Positions 24,770 through 33,779 of a stretch of 64,000 nucleotides of DNA are shown here, piece by piece. Numbering within the stretch: position 1 is the first letter of the stretch; each line of letters begins with the position of its first letter. A program made the translations under genes and the position numbers. Source of the stretch: Saccharopolyspora oryzae. GTDB lineage: Bacteria; Actinomycetota; Actinomycetes; Mycobacteriales; Pseudonocardiaceae. The notes under the pieces were generated by a model that was not told the DNA's origin, made no database searches, and saw only the letters and a list, made by a program, of their open reading frames with translations. The stretch is from NCBI RefSeq assembly GCF_027853915.1, contig NZ_JAQGLA010000007.1:62001-126000 (forward strand), given 5' to 3'.

Positions 24770-26140
24770 TCAGCTGGCTCGAGTCGTTTCAGCTGGCTGC
24801 GGGACTGCCGCGCCCCCGCTGACATCCACCAGGCGCCGGCCGCGCGTCTCGGGTGCCATTGCGGCCGACACCACGAACCCGACGAGCGTGATCGCGGCCA
24901 TGATCAGCATGGTGGCTCCCACGCCGATCCGGTCCAAGCCGATGGGCAGCAGGTAGGTGCCGATCGCGGCCCCCACGCGACTGACCGCCGTGCCGATTCC
25001 CACTGCCGTAGCGCGGATCTCGGTCGGGAACAGTTCCGTGGGGTAGATGAACTCGAGGATGCTGGGCCCGCCGGAGAACAGCGCGTAAGCGCAGAAGCAG
25101 ACCAGCACCACACCCACCGGAGCAGACGGCGCGAATCCCAGCACCGCGAGCGGCACGGTCATGAGCGCGAAGGACCACACCACCAGCGGCCGACGCCCCC
25201 GCGTCTCGATCAACCGCAGTGCCGGTACGCACCCGAGCAGGAAGAGAAGGCTGATCAAGGCCGACCCGATGATCGACGCGTTGCCGCCGGACAGCTTGAA
25301 AGCCTCCAGGATCGTGGGGCCGAAGCTGTAGATGGCGAACAGGGGCACGATCTGCAGCAGCCAGAACAAGCAGACGAACACCATGCGCTTGAGGTAGTCA
25401 CCGCGGAAGACGTCGAACACGCCGATTCCGCGCGCCTGCTCGTCGGAGGCCAACTCCCCGATGGCTTCGGGGGTCGCGGCATCCCCGTAGACGCGGCGCA
25501 GCACGGCGTGCGCTTCGTCCGCTCGGCCGCGGTTGATCAGCCAGCGCGGGGATTCCGGCGTGCCGATGCGGGCGAGGGTGAAGATGATCGCCGGCACCGC
25601 CGCACTTCCCAGCGCCCAGCGCCACGCTTCGTCACCGAGCAGGCTGATCAGCGCGTAGCCGACGAGGTACGCGGCGGTGGCCCCGACGAACCAGGCCATG
25701 ATGAGCATGCCCATCACCCGGCCTCGTTGCGTCCGCGGCAACCACTCGGAGAGCAGCGAGCTGCCGATGGCGTAGTCGGCGCCCAAAGCGATTCCGATGA
25801 CCACCCGCAGCAGCACCACTTGGGTCGGGTCGGTGACGAACGTCGAGGCGATCGACGCCACGGCGATCGCGATGAAGTGCAGGGTGAACAGGAGCTGCCG
25901 CCCGATCCGGTCGGTGAGACGGCCGAAGATGAGACCACCGATGAAGAGTCCGACCAGGGCGGCCGCGCCGACCAGACCTTCCTCGCTCGCCGTCATGCCC
26001 AGGTCCTTGCTCATCCCGAGCACGACCACGCCGATGATGCTGAGCAGATAGCCGTCGATGAACTGACCGCCGGAGGTCAGCAGGAACATCTTCTTGTGGA
26101 ACCGACCGAACGGGGCATCGTCGATGATCGCGGTGCTCAT
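24770..26140 (-). CDS. MFS transporter, sugar/organic acid porter type
   Basis: A 456-residue transporter with 12 predicted membrane segments. The loop 2-3 signature IFGRLTDRIGRQLLF, the SEWLPRTQRGRVMGM motif after helix 4 and PTELFPTEIRATAVG in the C-terminal half mark the sugar porter/metabolite:H+ symporter branch. It sits between the two flavoenzyme genes, so it probably imports their shared substrate, possibly a betaine or an N-methylated amino acid. ATG at 26140 has AAGGAGAAG directly upstream; a longer frame starting at 26428 overlaps the upstream gene and is rejected. Confidence 0.88.
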   Translation of the reverse strand: MSTAIIDDAPFGRFHKKMFLLTSGGQFIDGYLLSIIGVVVLGMSKDLGMTASEEGLVGAAALVGLFIGGLIFGRLTDRIGRQLLFTLHFIAIAVASIASTFVTDPTQVVLLRVVIGIALGADYAIGSSLLSEWLPRTQRGRVMGMLIMAWFVGATAAYLVGYALISLLGDEAWRWALGSAAVPAIIFTLARIGTPESPRWLINRGRADEAHAVLRRVYGDAATPEAIGELASDEQARGIGVFDVFRGDYLKRMVFVCLFWLLQIVPLFAIYSFGPTILEAFKLSGGNASIIGSALISLLFLLGCVPALRLIETRGRRPLVVWSFALMTVPLAVLGFAPSAPVGVVLVCFCAYALFSGGPSILEFIYPTELFPTEIRATAVGIGTAVSRVGAAIGTYLLPIGLDRIGVGATMLIMAAITLVGFVVSAAMAPETRGRRLVDVSGGAAVPQPAETTRAS

Positions 26141-26225
26141 GGAACTTCTCCTTGCTGCCGAACGACGAGTCCGGCTGGTGCAGGGAATTTCGCGCCTGAC
26201 CGGAGGTGGATCGCGAGCTTGGGGT

Positions 26226-28286
26226 TCAGAGGGCGAAGCACAACCGGAACGCGTCGAGCACGGCGGAGTGCACGTTCCTGCTGTTGACGGCATCGCCGAT
26301 CCGGAAGAGCTGGAACCGGCCGTCCGCGTTGGGCCCCAGCGGCTGTTCGGCGAGTTCCAGCAGGTCGTGGAGGGCGATTTCGCCGAGGTTCGAGGAATGC
26401 GGCAGGAGTTCGTGGTAGAGCTCGGCATTCGGCAGGGTGCCGTGCTCGACCACCACGTGATCCACGACCCGCGTGCACGTTCGATCCGCCGAGTCGCTGA
26501 CGAAAGTGGCTTTCAGCCTGCCGTTTTCGCGTTCCACCCCGACCAGTCGGCGCATCAGGGTGATGCGCACGTCGTTGCTCGCCATGGTCCGCAGGTAGGG
26601 CGGGGCGTTCACGCTGCCGACGTCGACTGCCACCGTCCGCTCCGGACTCGCCCACTCCACGTCGGCTCCGGCCTGCACGAGTGCCTCCACGGCGTCCAGG
26701 CCGGGGTGCGCACCGTGGTCGTCGTAGACCAGCACGGAACCTCCCGGCCGCACCGCACCGGAGAGCACGTCCCAGGTGTCGTGCACGAGCTCGCTCCCGA
26801 ACCGCAGGAACGAGGTGTTCGGCAACCCACCGGTCGCCACCAGCACGACGTCCGGATCCGCGTCGAGCACTTCGCGAGCCTCGACCAGGTGGTTGAGCTT
26901 GATCTGCACGCCCAGCCGCTCGCACTCGGCGACCCGCCAGTCGACGATGCCGATCAGGTTCTCCCGCCGAGGCGCCATCGCTGCCAGCCGCAACTGCCCG
27001 CCCGGCTGGTCGGCGGCCTCGTAGAGCGTCACGTCGTGCCCGCGCTCGGCGAGCACCCGTGCGGCCTCCAGCCCCGCCACGCCCGCGCCGATCACGACGG
27101 CCGCCTTGCGGTTCTCGGCGACCGGAACGTCGTGCGGCAAGCGGAGTTCCCGCCCGGTGGAAGCGTTGTGCACGCAGTACGAGGGCTCCCCCGTGTACAG
27201 CGAGTCGATGCACACGCTCGCACCGACGCACGGCCTGATCCGGTCCTCCTCCCCTCGCCGCAGCTTGGCGACGAGGTGCGGGTCGGCCAGCTGCGCGCGG
27301 GTCATCCCGACCAGGTCGAGCTGCCCGTCGGCGATGGCGTGCCGGGCGGTCGCCACGTCGGAGATCCCGGCGGCGTGCATCACCGGCACCGCCACCTGCT
27401 GCCGGACGAGACCGGCGAAGGACAGGTGGGGAGCGGACGGCTCGCCCATCGGCGGAATGACTCGGGACAGACCGGCTTCGGTGACGATGTGCCCCCGGAT
27501 GACGCTGATGAAGTCGATACCCGCTTCGGTGATGCGACGGGCGATCTCCAGCGCCTCGTCCAGCTCCAGGCCGCCGGGACGCAGCTCGTCGAAGGACATC
27601 CGGATGCCCAGGACGTAGTCCGGGCCCACCGCCTCGCGGATGGCCGTGATCACCTCGATCGGGAAGCGGAGCCGGTTGTCCAACGAGCCGCCGTAGGAAT
27701 CCGTCCGCTTGTTCAGGTCCGGCGACCAGAAGCTGTCCAGCAGGTGCCCGTAGGCCTCCAGCTCGACGCCGTCGAGGCCACCGGCCTGGCTGCGGACCGC
27801 CGCAGCCGCGAAGTCGGCCGCGATCCGGCGGAGGTCGTGCGGTTCGGCTTCCTTGGTGAACGACCGGTGCGCGGGTTCGCGGAGATTGCTGACCGAGACC
27901 GTGGGCAGCCACGGCCCGGAGAAGTGGCTGGTGCGGTGACCGAGGTGGGTCAGCTGCGTCATGACGGCCGCCCCCTCGGCGTGCACCTCGTCGGACAGCC
28001 GCCGCAGCCAGGGCACGATTCCGTCGTCGTACATGCTCAGATTGCCGAACGACGGCGGACTGTCAACGCTGACGGCGGCACTCCCGCCGATCATCGTGAG
28101 CGCTACTCCGCCGCGGGCCTTCTCCACGTGGTAGGCGCGATACCGGTCGGTCGGCATACCGCCCTCGCCGTACGCGGGTTCGTGCGAGGTGCTGACGATC
28201 CGGTTGCGCAGCGTCAGGTTCTTGAGCCGGAACGTGGTTAGCAGGGGGTCGTCCGAGTTCGTCTCGCCATCGCTGATCGGGTGCAT
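26226..28286 (-). CDS. NADH:flavin oxidoreductase, second OYE-type demethylase/reductase
   Basis: The gene encodes 686 residues with the same three-part layout as its neighbour at 22766: an FMN barrel (VMTQLTHLGHRTS, then VELEAYGHLLDSFWSPDLN), a cysteine linker RPCVGASVCIDSLYTGEPSYC, and a FAD/NAD half beginning AAVVIGAGVAGLEAARVLAERG. As in the neighbour, the second cluster Cys is replaced by Ala. The two are clearly paralogues but well diverged, so they probably act on successive substrates (for example sequential N-demethylations) or form a mixed oligomer. ATG at 28286 is preceded by GGAGGAG 9 bases away. It is the first gene of the operon and divergent from the transposase-GntR chimera. 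Confidence 0.82.
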   Translation of the reverse strand: MHPISDGETNSDDPLLTTFRLKNLTLRNRIVSTSHEPAYGEGGMPTDRYRAYHVEKARGGVALTMIGGSAAVSVDSPPSFGNLSMYDDGIVPWLRRLSDEVHAEGAAVMTQLTHLGHRTSHFSGPWLPTVSVSNLREPAHRSFTKEAEPHDLRRIAADFAAAAVRSQAGGLDGVELEAYGHLLDSFWSPDLNKRTDSYGGSLDNRLRFPIEVITAIREAVGPDYVLGIRMSFDELRPGGLELDEALEIARRITEAGIDFISVIRGHIVTEAGLSRVIPPMGEPSAPHLSFAGLVRQQVAVPVMHAAGISDVATARHAIADGQLDLVGMTRAQLADPHLVAKLRRGEEDRIRPCVGASVCIDSLYTGEPSYCVHNASTGRELRLPHDVPVAENRKAAVVIGAGVAGLEAARVLAERGHDVTLYEAADQPGGQLRLAAMAPRRENLIGIVDWRVAECERLGVQIKLNHLVEAREVLDADPDVVLVATGGLPNTSFLRFGSELVHDTWDVLSGAVRPGGSVLVYDDHGAHPGLDAVEALVQAGADVEWASPERTVAVDVGSVNAPPYLRTMASNDVRITLMRRLVGVERENGRLKATFVSDSADRTCTRVVDHVVVEHGTLPNAELYHELLPHSSNLGEIALHDLLELAEQPLGPNADGRFQLFRIGDAVNSRNVHSAVLDAFRLCFAL

Positions 28287-28352
28287 GCAGGCCAGCTCCT
28301 CCACGTCCGCCGCGTCAAGCGCAGATGGCGAGCAAGTATGCGAACAAGCGAA

Positions 28353-28379
28353 ATTGTTGACAACAGTCTGTCGAACAAT
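28353..28379. promoter_or_regulatory. Candidate GntR-type operator
   Basis: TGTTGACAACA (28355-28365) is an 11-bp near-perfect palindrome, nested in a larger inverted repeat with arms ATTGTT (28353-28358) and AACAAT (28374-28379). It lies in the 141-base gap between the divergent flavoenzyme operon and the GntR gene. FCD-type GntR regulators commonly bind short TGT-N-ACA-like palindromes, so autoregulation plus control of the operon is likely. Confidence 0.5.
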
Positions 28380-28427
28380 CGGCTCAAATAGCCGATTCTG
28401 AGTCATGGTGAGCCCTACACTTGGGCG

Positions 28428-30101
28428 ATGGCTGGTCGTCCTCGGTGCCGGCTGACGGTGACCGCAGCTGAGCGCGCAACACTCGTCCAGTGGACGCAGG
28501 GCAGGAACACGCCCCAGGCACTGGCTCTGCGCGCGCGAATCGTGCTGGCCTGCGAGAAGTACCCGACGATCTCCGAGGCCGCGCGCAGCCTCGGCCTGTC
28601 CCGCGATGCGGTCGGGTTGTGGCGATCCCGTTTCCTCGAATGCCGCCTGGACGGCCTGCACGACCAGGTCCGCACCGGACGACCGAAGGCGGATGGCGCG
28701 GACCTGGTCGTGCAAACCCTGCTGACCCGCCCGCTCTCGGCAACGGCCTGGTCGACCCGGTCCCTGGCGGCGGCAACCGGTTTGAGCCAGAGCTCCGTGA
28801 GCCGGATCTGCCGCTCGCTCTGGCCCAGGCCCACCGCGCCGATTCCTGCTGCCGCGGAACCGTTCCGCCATCTCGCCGGGGTGCACCTCGATCCGGTCGT
28901 CCGCGTGCTCGCCCTGTGCCCCGGCAGCGATTCCCCGGCCCCCGCCCGCACGGACGAGGTGCCGAGCAGGGCCGCGATCGTGCGGAACAGCGTGCAGACC
29001 ATGTTCGCCGCGACCACGACCATCGCCTCCGGCCAGACCGGCGCGACGAGCGGGCTGTCGCGGTTCCTGACCGCGCTCGACCGCGCCGTTCCAGCAGGTC
29101 ACGCCATCGTTCTGATCATCGGCTCCAGTGACGCGGGGCTGGCGACCGAACGGTTGCTCCGGCGGCGGTCCCGGTGCCGAATCGTCCGGGCGGCTGCGGA
29201 ATCCGACTGGCGCGCCTACGTCGAGCAGGCACTCGATTCCCCCACCCTCGCACTCGACGACATCGCCGGGCTGCGGTCGGAGCTGCACGCCTGGGCCCAC
29301 CGCAAGGACCAGCAATTCACCTGGATCACCGAATGGGGGTGGATTAATGGGTCACATGCGCAGAAGGTCCGTGGCGGGGACGAGCCGCACGCAGGAAGCG
29401 GGCAACGGCTAGCGGATCAGGTCGCTCAAGCGCTGCGCGAGGCGATCGTGGGCGGCCAGTTCCAACCGGGCGAGCGAATCAAGGAAGCGCCGCTGGCGGA
29501 TCGGCTCGGAATCTCTCGCGGACCGATTCGGGACGCGTTGCGGGTGCTGGCCGAGGACGGACTCCTGGAGCTGTTGCCCAACCGCGGCGCCGCGATCCCG
29601 CAGATGCAGGCGACCGACGTGCTGGAGACCTACGCGGCGCGCACCGCGCTGGGAGGGCTGCTGGTGCGGCGGTTGGCGACCCGCGAACCCGCTGCTCTGA
29701 TCCCGCTCGCGACCGCGCTGGCGAACGTCCGCGCAACGGCGCGCGGCGGCAGCTTGGACGAGGCAGCGGAGGCCGATCTGGCGTTCCAGGACGCCATGGC
29801 CGATGCCGCTGGGCTGCCGCGCACGGCATTGCACTTCAACCGGCTCGCGATGCAGCTGCGCATGTTCATCTCGATCCTCGGCCTGGACTACGCGTACTCC
29901 CCCGATCGCATCGTCCGCGACAACACCGCGATCTTCGAGGCGCTGCGGAACCGGTCGCCGGAGGACGCCGCCCTGCTGTGGCGGGCCAAGCTGGAACACG
30001 CCGTCCGATACATGGTCGCCCAGCTGCCCGAGGAGGACTTCGATCTGGAGCTGTGGCTGACCATCAGCGCGCCAGCAGCGCCCGCCAGCAGACGAACCTG
30101 A
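28428..30101 (+). CDS. Chimera: inactivated IS630-type transposase joined to a GntR/FCD regulator
   Basis: One 557-residue frame. Residues 5-300 follow the IS630 transposase course: helix-turn-helix (ISEAARSLGLSRDAVGLWRSR), linker, then a DDE-fold core (GVHLDPVVRVLALCP, SRFLTALDRAVPAGHAIVLI). The first two catalytic acids are gone (LCPGS for LCVDE near 165; IIGSS for VCDN near 231) and only the Glu at 266 survives, so it cannot transpose. Residues 327-395 are a GntR winged helix and 405-540 an FCD ligand domain. No canonical start occurs in frame before the GntR part. An alternative ATG at 29347, after GGGGGTGG, reads a normal GntR-like N-terminus in another frame and would need a frameshift near 29400. 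Either a real fusion or a frameshifted pair; it presumably regulates the divergent operon. Confidence 0.7.
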   Translation: MAGRPRCRLTVTAAERATLVQWTQGRNTPQALALRARIVLACEKYPTISEAARSLGLSRDAVGLWRSRFLECRLDGLHDQVRTGRPKADGADLVVQTLLTRPLSATAWSTRSLAAATGLSQSSVSRICRSLWPRPTAPIPAAAEPFRHLAGVHLDPVVRVLALCPGSDSPAPARTDEVPSRAAIVRNSVQTMFAATTTIASGQTGATSGLSRFLTALDRAVPAGHAIVLIIGSSDAGLATERLLRRRSRCRIVRAAAESDWRAYVEQALDSPTLALDDIAGLRSELHAWAHRKDQQFTWITEWGWINGSHAQKVRGGDEPHAGSGQRLADQVAQALREAIVGGQFQPGERIKEAPLADRLGISRGPIRDALRVLAEDGLLELLPNRGAAIPQMQATDVLETYAARTALGGLLVRRLATREPAALIPLATALANVRATARGGSLDEAAEADLAFQDAMADAAGLPRTALHFNRLAMQLRMFISILGLDYAYSPDRIVRDNTAIFEALRNRSPEDAALLWRAKLEHAVRYMVAQLPEEDFDLELWLTISAPAAPASRRT

Positions 30102-30126
30102 GAGGTCACCGCCGCCCGCGTTCATC

Positions 30127-30388
30127 TACGCCTGGTCGATGCCGGCCACCGCGCTGGACAGGACCGGACCACCCCGGTAGAAGCCGCCCCTGGTCAGGAC
30201 CTGCCAGTGGTCCTCGATCCGCGGCGGGTCCCGACCGATCAGGTAGTCCGACAGCTCCTGCACTCAGGTGGCGACCGTGGCAGCGCGGCCTTCGACGACG
30301 GGTTCACCCAGCCGGTGATGCCCTCGTCCGTTTCGATCTTCAGGAACAGCCAGCGGGGCGGGACGGCGCTTGTCGAGCTGCCAGGCAT
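30127..30388 (-). pseudogene. Decayed mandelate racemase / galactonate dehydratase family fragment
   Basis: On the minus strand, VPPRWLFLKIETDEGITGW continues after a one-base deletion as VVEGRAATVAT, then a stop, then [20 protein letters not shown] and [20 protein letters not shown], then another stop. This is the N-terminal capping region of D-galactonate dehydratase-type enolase-superfamily enzymes, with one frameshift and two stops and without the catalytic barrel. An ATG at 30388 may be its old start. It overlaps nothing essential and lies between the GntR gene and hypF. Confidence 0.8.
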
Positions 30389-30437
30389 CGGGGAAACAGC
30401 GAATGCGACTGGGGATTCGCCGGTCGAGACTGGTGCG

Positions 30438-32705
30438 GTGGACGACTCCGTCAGGAAACGCGTTCGGGTTGCGGGAATCGTGCAGGGCGTCGGTTTCCGC
30501 CCCTTCGTCTACTCGCTGGCGACCGACCTGGGTTTGAGCGGACACGTCGGCAACGACGTGCACGGCGTGTTCATCGAGGTGGCGGGCGCGGCGCCGGAGG
30601 TGCGGCAATTCCTCCGCAGGCTCCGGGAGGAGGCCCCGCCGCTGGCCGACGTCGCGCGGATCTCGGTCACCGATGCCGCCGGCCCGCCGGAAGCGGGGTT
30701 TCGGATCGTCGAGAGCGACGCTGCCGGGCAGCGGGCGACCATGATCGCCAGCGACGCCGCGACGTGCGCCGACTGCGCGGACGAGATCGCCGATCCCGGG
30801 GACCGGCGGTTCGGCTACCCGTTCACCAACTGCACCAACTGCGGACCGCGGTTCACCATCGTGCGGGACGTGCCGTACGACCGCCCGAACACCACGATGT
30901 CCGGATTCGCGTTGTGCCCCCGATGCGAAGAGGAGTACCACGATCCGGCGAACCGCCGTTTCCACGCCCAGCCGGTGTGCTGCCCCGACTGCGGTCCGCG
31001 GCTGCGGTTCACCGACCGCGATGGCCTGCCCCGGCAGGGTGATCCCCTGGAAGAAGCGGCAGCGGCCTTGACGCGCGGCGAAGTGATCGCGGTGAAGGGG
31101 CTGGGCGGCTACCACCTGGCCGTCGACGCGACCAGCGGTGATGCGGCGGCGATGCTGCGCAAGCGCAAGCACCGCGAGGACAAGCCCTTCGCGGTCATGG
31201 TCGCATCGGTCGACCAGGCGCGTGCGCTGTGCTCGATCGACGACGCCGAGCAGGCGTTGCTCACCTCCAGGCACCGGCCCATCGTGCTGCTCGACCGGCT
31301 ACCCGGGGCCCCGATCGCACCGGGCGTCGCGCCCGGGAACCGCCAGCTCGGCGTCCTGCTGCCCTACACCCCGCTGCACCACCTGCTGCTCCGCCGATTC
31401 CCCCACCCCATCGTCCTGACCAGCGGGAACATCTCCGATGAGCCGATCGCCTACCTGGACGACGACGCGTTGGAGCAGCTGGGCGAGGTCGCCACCGCCT
31501 TCCTGGCGCACGACCGGCCGATCCACATCCGCACCGACGACTCCGTGACCCGGGTCTTCGACGGGCGCCCGATGCTGGTGCGGCGGTCCCGGGGCTACGT
31601 CCCGGAACCGGTGGTGCTGCCGTGGTCGTTCCCCCGACCGGTGCTGGCCTGCGGCGCCGAGCTGAAGAACACCTTCGCCGTCGGCAAGGACGAACACGTC
31701 ATCCCGTCCCACCACATCGGCGACCTGGAGAACTACGCGACGCTGCGGTCGTTCACCAGCGGAATCGCGCACTTCCAGCAGCTCTTCGACATCGAGCCGC
31801 AGGTCGTCGCCCACGACCTGCACCCGGAGTACCTGTCGACGAAGTACGCCGTGGCGCTCGACGACGTCGAGCTGATCGGAGTGCAGCACCACCACGCCCA
31901 CATCGCGTCCTGCCTGGCCGACAACGGCGAGCAGGGCCCGGTGCTCGGGGTGGCGTTCGACGGGACTGGCTACGGCACCGACGGCTCGATCTGGGGCGGG
32001 GAGTTCCTGGTCGCAGACCTGACCGGCTTCCGGCGGCTGGGCCACCTGGAGGCGGTTCCGCTGCCGGGGGCGACGACGGCCATCAAGCAGCCCTGGCGGA
32101 CAGCGGTCTCCTACCTGGCCGAGAGCGACCTCCTGCGCGCTGACCTCGAAGTGCTGCAGCGCAATCCGAAGTGGACGGAAGTGGCCGCGCTGGCGCGCGA
32201 CGGCCACCACGCGCCGCCGGCCTCCAGCGCCGGGCGGCTGTTCGACGCCGTGGCGGCGATCGTCGGAGTGCGGGATGCGATCAACTACGAGGGCCAGGCG
32301 GCGATCGAGTTGGAACAGCTGGCCGCCGACGGCGAACCGGGGTGCTACCCGGTGTCGATCAGCGGCGGTCCGGTGCTGCGGGTGCGCGGGGCGGACCTGG
32401 TCCGTTCGGTCGTGGAGGACCTTCGCGCCGCGACGCCGGTGCCGGTGATCGCGGCGAGATTCCACAACGGCCTGGCGGCCGCCGTGGTGGAGGTCTGCGT
32501 CCGGCTCCGGCAGTCGACCGGAATCGGCACCGCTGCGCTCTCCGGCGGCGTCTTCCAGAACGTGCTGCTGCTGCGCCGCGTTGTGGAAATGCTGCGCCGC
32601 AAGGACTTCCGAGTGCTGCTGCACTCCCAGGTCCCGGCCAACGACGGCGGCATCAGCCTGGGACAAGCCGCCATCGCAGGGGCCCTGTGCCGACAACGGC
32701 TTTAG
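30438..32705 (+). CDS. hypF: Carbamoyltransferase HypF
   Basis: A 755-residue HypF that makes the cyanide ligands of the NiFe site from carbamoyl phosphate by building a thiocarboxamide on HypE. Domain order: acylphosphatase (VRVAGIVQGVGFRPFVYSLA, residues 9-95), two C-x2-C zinc fingers (CADC...CTNC and CPRC...CPDC, 110-190), YrdC-like domain (200-385), Kae1-like domain (VVAHDLHPEYLSTKYA, QHHHAHIASCLADNG, FDGTGYGTDGSIWGGEF). GTG at 30438 is chosen because it sits immediately before the acylphosphatase domain; the longer frame upstream runs through the pseudogene. It is the only hyp gene on the plus strand and converges on hypB with a shared hairpin between them. Confidence 0.93.
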   Translation: MDDSVRKRVRVAGIVQGVGFRPFVYSLATDLGLSGHVGNDVHGVFIEVAGAAPEVRQFLRRLREEAPPLADVARISVTDAAGPPEAGFRIVESDAAGQRATMIASDAATCADCADEIADPGDRRFGYPFTNCTNCGPRFTIVRDVPYDRPNTTMSGFALCPRCEEEYHDPANRRFHAQPVCCPDCGPRLRFTDRDGLPRQGDPLEEAAAALTRGEVIAVKGLGGYHLAVDATSGDAAAMLRKRKHREDKPFAVMVASVDQARALCSIDDAEQALLTSRHRPIVLLDRLPGAPIAPGVAPGNRQLGVLLPYTPLHHLLLRRFPHPIVLTSGNISDEPIAYLDDDALEQLGEVATAFLAHDRPIHIRTDDSVTRVFDGRPMLVRRSRGYVPEPVVLPWSFPRPVLACGAELKNTFAVGKDEHVIPSHHIGDLENYATLRSFTSGIAHFQQLFDIEPQVVAHDLHPEYLSTKYAVALDDVELIGVQHHHAHIASCLADNGEQGPVLGVAFDGTGYGTDGSIWGGEFLVADLTGFRRLGHLEAVPLPGATTAIKQPWRTAVSYLAESDLLRADLEVLQRNPKWTEVAALARDGHHAPPASSAGRLFDAVAAIVGVRDAINYEGQAAIELEQLAADGEPGCYPVSISGGPVLRVRGADLVRSVVEDLRAATPVPVIAARFHNGLAAAVVEVCVRLRQSTGIGTAALSGGVFQNVLLLRRVVEMLRRKDFRVLLHSQVPANDGGISLGQAAIAGALCRQRL

Positions 32706-32722
32706 CGCTTGGCCCCGGACGC

Positions 32723-32766
32723 CCGTGAGTACTTTGGGCTGCTATGGCAACCCAAAGTACTCACGG
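32723..32766. terminator. Bidirectional terminator between hypF and hypB (CGTGAGT-type hairpin)
   Basis: A perfect 16-bp stem (32723-32738 with 32751-32766) with a 12-base loop reaches into the hypB stop codon. Its sequence CGTGAGTACTTTGGG is nearly the same as the hairpin at 54421-54466. Confidence 0.85.
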
Positions 32767-33447
32767 TCCCGAGACGTCCTGGGTGGTGAGCCAGGCGTAC
32801 CAGTCGTCGACGCCCCTCCCGGTCGATACCGACAGCTGCCGCACCTGGGCGCGCGGGTTGACCTCCGCCGCCGCCTCGACGAAGCGGTCCACGTCGAAGT
32901 CGAGGTGCGGCAGGAGGTCGATCTTGTTCAGCAGCACCAGATCCGCCGAGCGGAACATGTGCGGGTACTTCAGCGGCTTGTCCTCCCCCTCCGCCACCGA
33001 GGCGAGGACCACCCGGGCGCTCTCGCCGAGGTCGAACAGCGCCGGGCACACCAGGTTCCCGACGTTCTCGACGAACACCACCGATCCGTCCGGCGGCTCC
33101 AGCGCACGCAGCCCGTCGGCCACCGTGGTGGCGTCCAGGTGGCAGCCGGTGCCGGTGTTGATCTGCACCACCGGGCAACCGCTCTCGCGCAGGCGGGCCG
33201 CGTCGAGCCCGGTCTCCTGATCGCCCCCGATGACCGCCACCGGCGCTCCGCCGAACTCGCGCGCGGTGCGGGCCAGCAGGCTCGTCTTGCCGGAGCCGGG
33301 CGAGCTCATCAGGTTGATCAAGGTGATGCGCTTGGCCCGCAGGAGGTCCCGGTTCCCGGTGGCGAGACCGTCGTTCTTGGCCAACACCCGTTGTTCGAGG
33401 ACGACCGTTCGGGACGTGTCCTCATCGCAGCCGCACGTGCCGCACAT
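32761..33447 (-). CDS. hypB: Nickel incorporation GTPase HypB
   Basis: The protein has 228 residues. The N-terminal metal motif MCGTCGC matches the CxxCGC nickel site of HypB. There is no histidine-rich stretch, so it lacks the nickel-storage function of some homologues. The G domain has Walker A SSPGSGKT near residue 49, a switch region FVENVGNLVCPALFDLG and the base motif NKID. It delivers Ni to the large subunit with HypA, using GTP. Its ATG directly abuts the hypA stop (TAG-ATG), so translation is coupled. It is the last gene of the hydrogenase operon. Confidence 0.95.
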   Translation of the reverse strand: MCGTCGCDEDTSRTVVLEQRVLAKNDGLATGNRDLLRAKRITLINLMSSPGSGKTSLLARTAREFGGAPVAVIGGDQETGLDAARLRESGCPVVQINTGTGCHLDATTVADGLRALEPPDGSVVFVENVGNLVCPALFDLGESARVVLASVAEGEDKPLKYPHMFRSADLVLLNKIDLLPHLDFDVDRFVEAAAEVNPRAQVRQLSVSTGRGVDDWYAWLTTQDVSGP

Positions 33448-33777
33448 CTAAGCCACCTCCACTGCCTTGATCCGGAGTTCCTGCCCGGCGACCACCGCGA
33501 GGTCCACGCTGCCGCACGAGCAGCGCGCGAGCAGGTCGTCCATTTCGACCTCCGCCCCGCACGAACGGCATTCACCGCGCCCGGCGGGCTCGACGACGTC
33601 CAGGCGCGCGCCCGCCAGCCGGGTTCCGTCGGCCACCAGCTCGAAGCAGAACCGGATCGCATCCGGCACCACGCCGGAAAGCCGCCCGATCTCCAGGTGG
33701 ACGGACGTGATCACCGGGTCTTCGACCGCCTCCAGCACCGCGTCCACGATGCTCTCGGTGATGCCGAGTTCGTGCAC
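33448..33777 (-). CDS. hypA: Nickel metallochaperone HypA
   Basis: A 109-residue HypA. MHELGI at the start supplies the Ni ligands (N-terminus, His2, Glu3). The zinc domain has CRSC near residue 70 and CSCGS near 86, so the pattern is C-x2-C...C-x-C, slightly different from the standard double C-x2-C. It hands nickel to HypB and the hydrogenase precursor. It sits between hypE (3 bases away) and hypB (abutting) in the long minus-strand operon. Confidence 0.93.
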   Translation of the reverse strand: MHELGITESIVDAVLEAVEDPVITSVHLEIGRLSGVVPDAIRFCFELVADGTRLAGARLDVVEPAGRGECRSCGAEVEMDDLLARCSCGSVDLAVVAGQELRIKAVEVA

Positions 33778-33779
33778 GG

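Noticed and set aside
23312..26287. 991-residue plus-strand frame
   Set aside because: Antisense shadow of the flavoenzyme and MFS genes.
26226..29315. A 1,029-residue flavoenzyme with a long N-terminal extension
   Set aside because: The extension is antisense to the IS630-like region and the OYE fold starts at the ATG at 28286 with a GGAGGAG site.
28428..29330. An active IS630 insertion sequence
   Set aside because: Two catalytic acids are lost, no terminal inverted repeats or target duplication could be recognised, and the frame continues into GntR.
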